Source of the DNA: Desulfurococcales archaeon
GTDB taxonomy: Archaea; Thermoproteota; Thermoprotei_A; Sulfolobales; Desulfurococcaceae
DNA length: 5,053 bases
Direction of reading: 5' to 3'
Assembly: GCA_026985375.1 (NCBI GenBank)
Contig: JALSQP010000015.1
Location: forward strand, 1 to 5,053
How positions within the stretch are numbered: the first letter of the stretch is position 1; each line of letters opens with the position of its first letter. Positions 1-5,039 of this stretch are shown here, piece by piece. The translations under genes and the position numbers were made by a program. The notes below the pieces were generated by a model. It was not told the DNA's origin and did no database searches. It was given only the letters and a program-made list of their open reading frames with translations.

Positions 1-386
1 CGATAGTTTATCGTTGTTATCCAGAACTCGTAGCCACGTTTAAACGTTATGTTTCTTACAGGATATTCTTTCTCGGCCTGCTGGAACATTAGCCAATTAT
101 CTAATTCTACGTTTTTGAAGTCTACTCCCAGCTGTCTACAAGACTCGTAAATTCCCCTAACCAGCACTATTACTCCATCAGTATATCTACGGTTAGGTAT
201 AATCTTGTAAATTGCTCTACGGAAAGTGTTTTTCCAACCGATATCAGTAGCAGGTAGAATAGGATATTGTTTAGCTAAATTAAGCATCTTGAGAGAAGCT
301 ATTCTGAACAACCAAGCAGTACTATGCAATCTTCTAGCTTCCTCTCCATCAAAGTTAAATGGTAAAGTCAGTGTTATGTAACTCAT
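1..386 (-). CDS. TnpB-related (IS200/IS605 OrfB-type) protein, N-terminal part, runs off left edge
   Basis: An open frame on the minus strand runs from ATG at 386-384 to the window edge without a stop (128 codons; the 3' part is outside). The protein starts MSYITLTLPF and carries EEARRLHSTAWLFR, TDIGWKNTFRRAIYK and RGIYESCRQLG segments. I recognise these as the N-terminal region of the TnpB-related proteins common in Desulfurococcales genomes. TnpB proteins are RNA-guided RuvC-fold nucleases encoded by IS200/IS605 elements. The RuvC catalytic residues and zinc finger lie in the C-terminal half, which is not visible, so activity cannot be judged. The start is supported by a TATA element about 26 bases upstream and the absence of a ribosome binding site, as in leaderless archaeal mRNAs. 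No TnpA gene or left-end hairpin is recognised. The family call rests on remembered sequence resemblance, not on a search. Confidence 0.6.
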   Translation of the reverse strand, partial: MSYITLTLPFNFDGEEARRLHSTAWLFRIASLKMLNLAKQYPILPATDIGWKNTFRRAIYKIIPNRRYTDGVIVLVRGIYESCRQLGVDFKNVELDNWLMFQQAEKEYPVRNITFKRGYEFWITTINY

Positions 387-389
387 ATA

Positions 390-400
390 GGGGAATCCCC
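390..400. repeat. Small G4/C4 palindrome between promoter and start of the TnpB-like gene
   Basis: Four G, three A/T and four C form a perfect 4-bp inverted repeat with a 3-base spacer. It lies 4 to 14 bases before the ATG of the minus-strand gene, between its TATA element and its start. It could be a small operator or part of an element end. Its role is unknown. Confidence 0.3.
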
Positions 401-404
401 AGAT

Positions 405-417
405 AAACTTATAAACT
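405..417. promoter_or_regulatory. Near-symmetric TATA element, possibly a bidirectional promoter
   Basis: The core TTATAA at 409-414 is a perfect palindrome, flanked by AAAC on one side and AACT on the other. Read on the minus strand it is a TATA box about 26 bases before the ATG at 386, which suits a leaderless transcript of the TnpB-like gene. Read on the plus strand it is preceded by a GATAAAC stretch that could act as a B-recognition element. It would place a start near 437-440, just before the GC-rich structured island at 444. Use in both directions is inferred from spacing alone. Confidence 0.45.
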
Positions 418-437
418 AAGAAGATTAATAAGCATAT

Positions 438-518
438 TGATGACCGTGGGGTTCCAAGAACCGCTCCCGTAGGGCGGTGAGGGGCTCCACGGAGACCGTG
501 ATGAACCCGAGGGTGACC
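438..518 (+). ncRNA. Candidate structured RNA (GC-rich island); sRNA, mRNA leader or TnpB-associated RNA
   Basis: Positions 444-518 are 51/75 G+C (68%) inside clearly AT-richer DNA. In hyperthermophiles with moderate or low GC, such islands usually mark structured RNA. The plus strand folds with an 8-bp basal stem, 444-451 (CCGUGGGG) with 485-492 (CUCCACGG). An upper 7-bp stem pairs 460-466 with 472-478 around a 5-base loop, and the internal loop between them contains possible tandem G.A pairs. A plus-strand TATA element at 409-415 would start transcription near 438. Downstream, 505-515 can pair with 545-555 next to the start of the methylthiotransferase gene. It matches no RNA family I can name; there is no D box, so a C/D guide is unlikely. 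It could also be the right-end RNA region of a decayed IS605-type element, since such RNAs are GC-rich and lie at the end of tnpB. Ends are approximate. Confidence 0.45.
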
Positions 519-555
519 ATAAAAATATAGAGATAATAAACAAACACTCTCGGGT
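505..555 (+). repeat. 11-bp inverted repeat flanking the TATA box; right arm overlaps the mtaB-like ribosome binding site
   Basis: ACCCGAGGGTG at 505-515 pairs with CACTCTCGGGT at 545-555 over eleven consecutive positions, ten Watson-Crick and one G.U in RNA. The 29-base spacer is very AT-rich. The right arm contains the GGGT of the GGGTGA ribosome binding site for the gene starting at 567. A transcript begun upstream of 505 could therefore hide that site in a hairpin. A transcript begun from the TATA box within the spacer would lack the left arm and be free of it. The repeat could alternatively be a DNA operator or a mobile-element end. Confidence 0.55.
518..529 (+). promoter_or_regulatory. 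Probable TATA box for the methylthiotransferase gene
   Basis: CATAAAAATATA is an A/T run in good agreement with archaeal TATA boxes. Its centre near 524 predicts a start around 548-550, leaving a leader of roughly 18 bases that still contains the GGTGA site at 553-557. It lies inside the spacer of the 505/555 inverted repeat. Confidence 0.45.
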
Positions 556-557
556 GA
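553..557 (+). promoter_or_regulatory. Ribosome binding site that fixes the GTG start at 567
   Basis: GGTGA is complementary to the conserved 3' end of archaeal 16S rRNA and lies 9 bases before the GTG at 567. No competing start fits. GTG 567 also puts the family's usual N-terminus (RIYIETYGCALNR) right at the start, so sequence and family agree. Confidence 0.65.
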
Positions 558-566
558 ACGGTAAAA

Positions 567-1850
567 GTGAGAATATACATTGAAACATATGGCTGTGCTC
601 TGAATAGAGCTGACGAATCAATCATGAAGACTGTGCTTACTGGAAGAGGCCATGAGATAGTATCTTCGCTAGAACATGCCGATGCCATAGTAATTAATAC
701 ATGTACTGTCCGACTAGACACAGAGTTAAGAATGATAAAAAGAATCAAACAAGTACGAGATTTCTGCCGAGCACATGGTAAGAAACTGGTGGTGGCCGGA
801 TGTATGGCTCAGGCGCAACCCTACAAGATCTCCAAAATAGCGCCAGAGGCCAGCCTTATATCCCCCCAGAATAGTAGCAGAATATACATGGCTATTGAGA
901 AAAGCGGTAAAGTGGTACTCCTAGACGGCGATAGAGACAGGAATTGCATTGGTTTATGGGCTGATAAGGGAGTAGCATATATTCCACTCCAAGACGGTTG
1001 CACAGGTAATTGTAGCTTCTGCATAGTGAAGAATGCACGTAGAAAACTCGTTAGTTATCCGATAGAAAAAATAATCGATGCGATCAAAAAAGGCGTCGCT
1101 TATGGTGCTGTGGAAATAGAGCTTACGGGACAAGATACTGCATCATACGGCCTAGACCTTTACGGCTCCCAGAAGCTTCCGGAACTACTAGAACGTATCG
1201 ATGGCTTACCCGGGAATTTCATGGTTAGAATAGGCATGATGAACCCAGACAATCTGAGGAACATATTGGATCAAGTGATAGAGGCCCTAAGGCAAAGCAG
1301 GAGAATCTATCACTTTCTCCACATACCACTCCAGAGTGGAAGTGATAAGGTATTGAAGATCATGAGGAGAAAATACACTGCCGAGGAATATGTTGAATTA
1401 GTCAAAGAGATTAGAAGAAAAATACAGGGGATAAGTATAGCCACCGATATAATCGTAGGGCATCCAGGCGAGGAAGAAGAAGATTTCGAGGCAACCATCG
1501 ATATTATAAAGAAACTAGAATTTGAAAGAGTACATGTTGCTGTTTACAGTATTAGACCTAACACTCTATCCGCGAGAATGCCCCAAGTCCCGACCAAGAC
1601 AAAGAAAAACAGGATGCTAAAACTACTTAGAGTAGTAGAGGAGGTCGGCTACAAAGTACATGCACGTTACATTGAGTCAACGCTGAATGTGTTTATCACA
1701 GAGAAGACCAATAAGTGGATCGGCAGAACTAGGAACTATATTCCCGTGATCATATTAGATGATTCCAGCTCACTCAATTACGGCAAACATGCAACAGTGT
1801 TTATCAGGGACGCTACATTCTATGATCTCCGGGGAGAAATAATCCATTAG
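567..1850 (+). CDS. Archaeal-type tRNA t6A37 methylthiotransferase (MtaB/CDKAL1 group, radical SAM)
   Basis: This 427-residue protein should convert N6-threonylcarbamoyladenosine at position 37 of ANN-decoding tRNAs to its 2-methylthio form, using two [4Fe-4S] clusters and S-adenosylmethionine. All three domains are present. The N-terminal MTTase domain (about 1-120) has cluster cysteines C10 (ETYGCALNR), C46 (INTCTV) and C79 (AGCMA). The radical-SAM core (about 135-360) has C145-x3-C149-x2-C152 in DGCTGNCSFC, plus ELTGQD (185-190), HIPLQSGSD (252-260) and DIIVGHPGE (294-302). A C-terminal TRAM-type RNA-binding domain covers about 365-427. The length is normal and nothing essential is missing. 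The ETYGCALNR opening, unlike bacterial TLGCKVNQ, places it in the archaeal/eukaryotic branch. It starts with GTG behind GGTGA. It stands alone on this strand and its stop overlaps that of the converging MscS-like gene. The leader may be regulated by the structured region at 438-555. Confidence 0.93.
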   Translation: MRIYIETYGCALNRADESIMKTVLTGRGHEIVSSLEHADAIVINTCTVRLDTELRMIKRIKQVRDFCRAHGKKLVVAGCMAQAQPYKISKIAPEASLISPQNSSRIYMAIEKSGKVVLLDGDRDRNCIGLWADKGVAYIPLQDGCTGNCSFCIVKNARRKLVSYPIEKIIDAIKKGVAYGAVEIELTGQDTASYGLDLYGSQKLPELLERIDGLPGNFMVRIGMMNPDNLRNILDQVIEALRQSRRIYHFLHIPLQSGSDKVLKIMRRKYTAEEYVELVKEIRRKIQGISIATDIIVGHPGEEEEDFEATIDIIKKLEFERVHVAVYSIRPNTLSARMPQVPTKTKKNRMLKLLRVVEEVGYKVHARYIESTLNVFITEKTNKWIGRTRNYIPVIILDDSSSLNYGKHATVFIRDATFYDLRGEIIH

Positions 1851-2647
1851 ATCGTAGTTTCTATAAATTCTATCTCAGGATTATACTTAATCAACGACTT
1901 GTTTATCTCGTTAGCTAGTCTAACAAGATCGGATAACCTAATAGGGGTTGATACAGGATAAGCCCTTATTCTCGCAACAACTTCTCCAACGCCAATTTTC
2001 TCTATCATTATTTTCTTCGAGTCTATCCTGAATATTCCCAGATCTATCTCCTCAATACTCTTTATAAGGTCGTCGACAACTCTTAGTGGATCTATCTCAC
2101 CAGTATTTAGTCTGATGAGTATCTGAACCGATGGCACATACTCTTTGATAATAGCATTAACTAGTAAGCTGTTTGCAATGTATATTCTCTTACCATAGAT
2201 ATCCTCAAGCGTTGAGACCATAGGCTCTACATCAATTATTCTTCCATAAACAGGTGTTGTGTGCCCTGGTAATCTTATTTCGTAGCTCTTCCCCTTGATG
2301 TGGCGGAGCAATTGCAGATTAATATATGCGACGAACTCCCTGATCTCATAGAAGAACAAGATGAAGCTTGATACAATTAATATCGATATAGCTATGATAA
2401 CTATATCAGGAGGAACAAACACATTCAGGATGGTTACCAGAATTATGAATATGACAATGACATCTATGAACCTACTGATCGTGTTCTTTGTTGAAGCAGA
2501 TACTATTCCTCTATTCATGAGCGAAGTCAGAAATCTAACGAGCAATATTCTCATGAGTACAAGTATTATTATGACGAGTATGACTGACTGGAACTTAAAC
2601 AGTAATTGCTCTGGCGATGGGAAAGTAAATGTCCAGTTAAAATACAC
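1847..2647 (-). CDS. MscS-family (mechanosensitive channel-like) membrane protein
   Basis: A 266-residue protein with three predicted membrane helices (about 17-37, 61-79 and 82-103). A soluble part follows with the arrangement of MscS: a beta domain at about 117-171 containing YGRIIDVEPMVSTLEDIYGK and YIANSLLVNAIIKEY (compare the G-I-V-x-I ... T ... D-G ... I-P-N-S pattern), then an alpha/beta C-terminal domain (about 172-266). MscS proteins open under membrane tension and release ions and small solutes on osmotic downshift. The size is close to E. coli MscS (286 residues). Helix 3 (PPDIVIIAISILIVSSFILFFY) lacks the glycine/alanine packing pattern of the MscS pore helix, so conductance or gating may differ. 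It starts with GTG at 2647, with GGTGA at 2658-2654 six bases upstream, running across the trkA stop codon; translation is probably coupled. It is the last gene of the trkH-trkA operon, and its TAA overlaps the converging TAG at 1848-1850. Confidence 0.78.
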   Translation of the reverse strand: MYFNWTFTFPSPEQLLFKFQSVILVIIILVLMRILLVRFLTSLMNRGIVSASTKNTISRFIDVIVIFIILVTILNVFVPPDIVIIAISILIVSSFILFFYEIREFVAYINLQLLRHIKGKSYEIRLPGHTTPVYGRIIDVEPMVSTLEDIYGKRIYIANSLLVNAIIKEYVPSVQILIRLNTGEIDPLRVVDDLIKSIEEIDLGIFRIDSKKIMIEKIGVGEVVARIRAYPVSTPIRLSDLVRLANEINKSLIKYNPEIEFIETTI

Positions 2648-2653
2648 GTATAT

Positions 2654-3298
2654 TCACCCTTTGAAGTACCTCTCAACATCTTCTACTCTGGACAACACTA
2701 TTAATTGATAACCTGGACGAAGTACATCGTCCTCGATAGGAGGACGAAGCGTTTTTCCATCGAATAGCAAGAGTATCTTGACGTCTTCAGGGAGCTTTAG
2801 GTTTCGGAGCTCTGTCCCTATGACAGGATCTGTTTCTGCAAGTGATATCTGGTAGATCTTATAGTTTCCGACAATGCTGATCAGCTTTGGCGAGGATATC
2901 GAGTCTAGATAGCTATTGAGGATTGATGCTATGAGACTTGCCTGAGATATAGGTACTCCTAGTCCGAGTTCTTGAAGTAGATTCGCTATCCTGTGATCGG
3001 TGACTTTAGCCAGCCTGTAGGGGACATTGTATAGTTTGGCGATTGCAAGTACGAACAAGTTTATCTCGTTCCTACCTGTCAGCGCTATTACTATGTCTAT
3101 TTCATCCATTTGTATGTCGCTCGCATATAGTGTTACATCGGTTGCATCCTTTCCTATGACAAAGATATCATATTTACTTGATAGCTCAGCTCTTCTCTGA
3201 GGATCCTTTTCCACGACATAGACTTGGTGCTTCTTAAGGTCGAGGAGACTCAATAGTTCCTCTGCAACTCCTCCTCCACCAACAATAAGTATTCTCAA
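2654..3298 (-). CDS. trkA: TrkA, potassium uptake regulatory subunit (RCK_N + RCK_C)
   Basis: A 214-residue cytosolic regulator of the potassium transporter encoded just upstream. The N-terminal RCK/Rossmann domain (about 1-120) begins MRILIVGGGGVAEELL, with the nucleotide-binding glycines G7-G10, an acidic residue E30 in YVVEKDPQRR for the adenosine ribose, GKDATD at 49-54, and ALTGRNEIN at 72-80. The C-terminal RCK_C domain (about 136-212) ends with the usual DDVLRPGYQLIVLSR. This is the short single-unit form (KtrA size), not the duplicated E. coli TrkA of about 458 residues, so it presumably acts as an oligomeric ring. The third glycine of the GxGxxG pattern is replaced by A12. The start is TTG at 3298, chosen because GGAGTGAT (3312-3305) lies six bases upstream and the Rossmann strand begins at once. 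The gap to trkH is 35 bases and to the MscS-like gene 6 bases, so the three form one operon. Confidence 0.92.
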   Translation of the reverse strand: MRILIVGGGGVAEELLSLLDLKKHQVYVVEKDPQRRAELSSKYDIFVIGKDATDVTLYASDIQMDEIDIVIALTGRNEINLFVLAIAKLYNVPYRLAKVTDHRIANLLQELGLGVPISQASLIASILNSYLDSISSPKLISIVGNYKIYQISLAETDPVIGTELRNLKLPEDVKILLLFDGKTLRPPIEDDVLRPGYQLIVLSRVEDVERYFKG

Positions 3299-3304
3299 GG
3301 AAGC

Positions 3305-3317
3305 ATCACTCCGTGAT
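3305..3317 (-). promoter_or_regulatory. Ribosome binding site of trkA inside a short inverted repeat
   Basis: The trkA ribosome binding site GGAGTGAT (3312-3305, minus strand) overlaps a perfect 5-bp inverted repeat, ATCAC-GGA-GTGAT, in the 35-base gap after trkH. The site fits the TTG start at 3298. The hairpin is short and would be weak at high growth temperature, so a regulatory role is doubtful. Confidence 0.45.
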
Positions 3318-3333
3318 TAGGATCAGCGCTTCT

Positions 3334-4770
3334 TTACCTTAGTATTTTAATAACCTTGCGCCCGGATATAAGTCCTACTAATAAGAAGACCTGTGTATAC
3401 TCGACTCTTCCGATTAGCATCAATATCATTATCACAACTTTCACGAGCAGAGGAGCATTAGGTGCTACTACTCCAGCGGTTAAACCTACACATCCTGCTG
3501 CGGATGTCGCCTCAAATAAAGCGTTTATGAAGCTATATCCCTCCGCAGTTATTAGTAGCGCTCCGATAAATATTGCGAACATATGGACTATTGTGAATAG
3601 AAGGGCTTGTCCTATCTCTTGATCCGTGATGGCGTTCCCATCTATTTTGATCGTCTTCTGTATCTTGTCTCCAACAATGGTGTTTATGGACGCATACTTG
3701 AATTTTTTCACTAAAATTAGCAGTCTGAAACTCTTTATGCCACCAGCTGTTGAGAATATCATCCCGCCTATGAACATCGATAGTATAAGTATGAGTTTTG
3801 TAGTTGTTGATAGCCCGGCGATAGTTCCTATATTGAATCCTGTCGTTGTCATGGCCGATACCAAATTGAAGGAGCCGGCGATAAGGGAATATTCTAGGGG
3901 TTTATGGTCTACTAATATGTAGCTGAGATCTGTTGCGGCAACCAATATGATCATCGAGTAAACATATGTTCGGAACTCCTCGCTTCTCCACACGCTACGT
4001 AGTTCTCCTCTCAGCATCTTGTCAAGCAAAACAAAGTTCATACCTCCTAGAAACATTAGAGCCATTACCGGTATGTATGTCAGGGGTGCTCTATTGAATA
4101 TGACTTGGTAGCCTTGATCGTATGTTGACATACCACCGGTCGCTACTGTTGTTAACACGTGGTTGAATGCCTCATAGAAATTCATGCCCGTATAGACATA
4201 TGCTATTATTCCACCTATCGTTAGGATCAGGTATATCCTTATGAGTCTCTGCGCAGTCCGATAAAACGTCGCCTCTATCTTTAGGGGCCTCTCAACACCA
4301 TAGGCGGCTGCTCCCACTCTGTAGAAATACGGGAACAGAACCATCGCAAAAACAACTACACCTAGCTCACCGCTCCACTGCATTATGCTACGCCATGTTA
4401 CTATGGATGGCTTCATATGATCGAGGCCTGTCAGGACGGTGAAGCCTGTACCGGTGAAGCCCGAGATCGATTCAAACCATGCATTGACAAAGCTTATCTT
4501 CAGGGATATCATTAGCGGTATGGCTGCTTCGAGGGAGATCAGCGGCCAAGCTAGAGATGTAGCAATTAATCCTTCAAGGAGAGAGAGGGGTTTAGCCTCG
4601 ATTTTCTGGAGCAGGTAACCCACGAATATAAGGATTATTGAGGCGATGAAGAAGGGCCAGGTTACAGGTTTCAAAGTGATCATATCAATTAATGGTACGC
4701 TCAGCATCAAAAGACCAAGCACTATCTGTAGAGCACCAATTATCTTCAAGATACTGTTCCAGTTAATCAC
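3334..4770 (-). CDS. trkH: TrkH/KtrB-family potassium transporter, membrane subunit
   Basis: A 478-residue integral membrane protein, of the usual TrkH size, that conducts potassium inward under control of the TrkA ring. It shows the fourfold M1-P-M2 layout of the superfamily. Filter loops are SGFTGTGFT (about 103-111), TTVATGGMST (207-216), SAMTTTGFN (305-313) and SAAGCVGLT (423-431), with filter glycines G109, G212 or G213, G311 and G429. GGMIFSTAGGIK (335-346) is the flexible gating loop in the third repeat, and GRVE (454-457) is the conserved C-terminal helix motif. The fourth loop resembles KtrB (AFGTVGL) more than the NNLG of proteobacterial TrkH. I prefer the GTG at 4770 because GGTG (4782-4779) lies eight bases upstream. 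The TTG at 4776 would add two residues but sits only two bases from that site. It is the first gene of the trkH-trkA-MscS operon, about 150 bases downstream of the tRNA-Arg gene on the same strand. Confidence 0.92.
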   Translation of the reverse strand: MINWNSILKIIGALQIVLGLLMLSVPLIDMITLKPVTWPFFIASIILIFVGYLLQKIEAKPLSLLEGLIATSLAWPLISLEAAIPLMISLKISFVNAWFESISGFTGTGFTVLTGLDHMKPSIVTWRSIMQWSGELGVVVFAMVLFPYFYRVGAAAYGVERPLKIEATFYRTAQRLIRIYLILTIGGIIAYVYTGMNFYEAFNHVLTTVATGGMSTYDQGYQVIFNRAPLTYIPVMALMFLGGMNFVLLDKMLRGELRSVWRSEEFRTYVYSMIILVAATDLSYILVDHKPLEYSLIAGSFNLVSAMTTTGFNIGTIAGLSTTTKLILILSMFIGGMIFSTAGGIKSFRLLILVKKFKYASINTIVGDKIQKTIKIDGNAITDQEIGQALLFTIVHMFAIFIGALLITAEGYSFINALFEATSAAGCVGLTAGVVAPNAPLLVKVVIMILMLIGRVEYTQVFLLVGLISGRKVIKILR

Positions 4771-4845
4771 CGCCAAAACACCATGATGTCAAAGATCATG
4801 GTAAATCTCAGTAACGATACCGGCCACGATGATAATCTAAAGTAT

Positions 4846-4860
4846 GTTTTAAAATTAAAT
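4846..4860 (-). promoter_or_regulatory. Probable TATA box of the trkH-trkA-MscS operon
   Basis: On the minus strand the A/T run ATTTAATTTTAAAAC lies about 80 bases before the trkH start and is the best TATA-like element in the 156-base gap between the tRNA gene and trkH. It predicts a leader of around 50 bases carrying GGTG at 4782-4779. The rest of this gap shows no convincing gene. Read-through from the tRNA promoter is also possible. Confidence 0.3.
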
Positions 4861-4926
4861 ATTCCCCATAAGAACAATAAGATCCCCCGCAATATCAATA
4901 CAGGCTTTAAGATAATAAAGAATATG

Positions 4927-5001
4927 CGGGCCCGCGGGGATTCGAACCCCGGGTCTCCGGCTTAGAAGGCCGGCGCCCTATCCTGGCTAGGCTACGGGCC
5001 C
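4927..5001 (-). tRNA. tRNA-Arg (anticodon UCU)
   Basis: A complete 75-base cloverleaf on the minus strand. The acceptor stem is GGGCCCG with CGGGCCC (5001-4995 and 4934-4928). The D stem is GCCT/GGGC with one U.G pair and a 10-base loop. The anticodon stem is CCGGC/GCCGG with loop CTTCTAA, giving anticodon UCU (4966-4964), which reads AGA. The variable loop is 5 bases, the T stem is CGGGG/CCCCG with loop TTCGAAT, and the discriminator is G73 (4927). CCA is not encoded and there is no intron. U36-A37-A38 is the context for t6A37, so this tRNA should carry the t6A on which the window's methylthiotransferase family acts. The very GC-rich stems fit a hyperthermophile. No duplicated tRNA 3' end, and so no integration scar, is visible in the window. 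Confidence 0.97.
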
Positions 5002-5029
5002 ACTGCTCCACGCCAGCCTTCATCTTAGG

Positions 5030-5039
5030 AAATATTTTT
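5030..5039 (-). promoter_or_regulatory. Probable TATA box of tRNA-Arg
   Basis: On the minus strand AAAAATATTT is centred about 33 bases before the first tRNA base. A start about 26 bases downstream would give a short 5' leader of about 7 bases for RNase P to remove. The remaining bases to the right edge show nothing else I can support. Confidence 0.45.

Noticed and set aside
444..495. H/ACA guide RNA, because an 8-bp stem is followed at once by AGA
   Set aside because: There is no clear pseudouridylation pocket at the right distance and the upper stem is too short; only the possible kink-turn is shared.
437..518. C/D box sRNA, because of UGAUGA at 438-443 and GUGAUGA at 498-504
   Set aside because: No CUGA D or D' box follows at suitable spacing, and the space between is a strong hairpin rather than an open guide.
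409..748. Two minus-strand open frames of 70 and 107 codons opposite the start of the methylthiotransferase gene
   Set aside because: They overlap the structured island and the conserved N-terminus of the real gene, with low-complexity Ser/Pro-rich content and no recognisable domain.
2361..3922. Plus-strand open frames of 88 to 115 codons across the operon
   Set aside because: They are antisense shadows of mscS-like, trkA and trkH, rich in Met, Ile, Ser and Thr as expected from complementing membrane-protein codons.
4783..4965. A 60-residue plus-strand open frame ending in RGDSNPGSPA
   Set aside because: Its end is the antisense of the tRNA-Arg gene; this peptide ending is a well-known artefact of reading tRNA genes backwards, and the rest is AT-rich promoter DNA.
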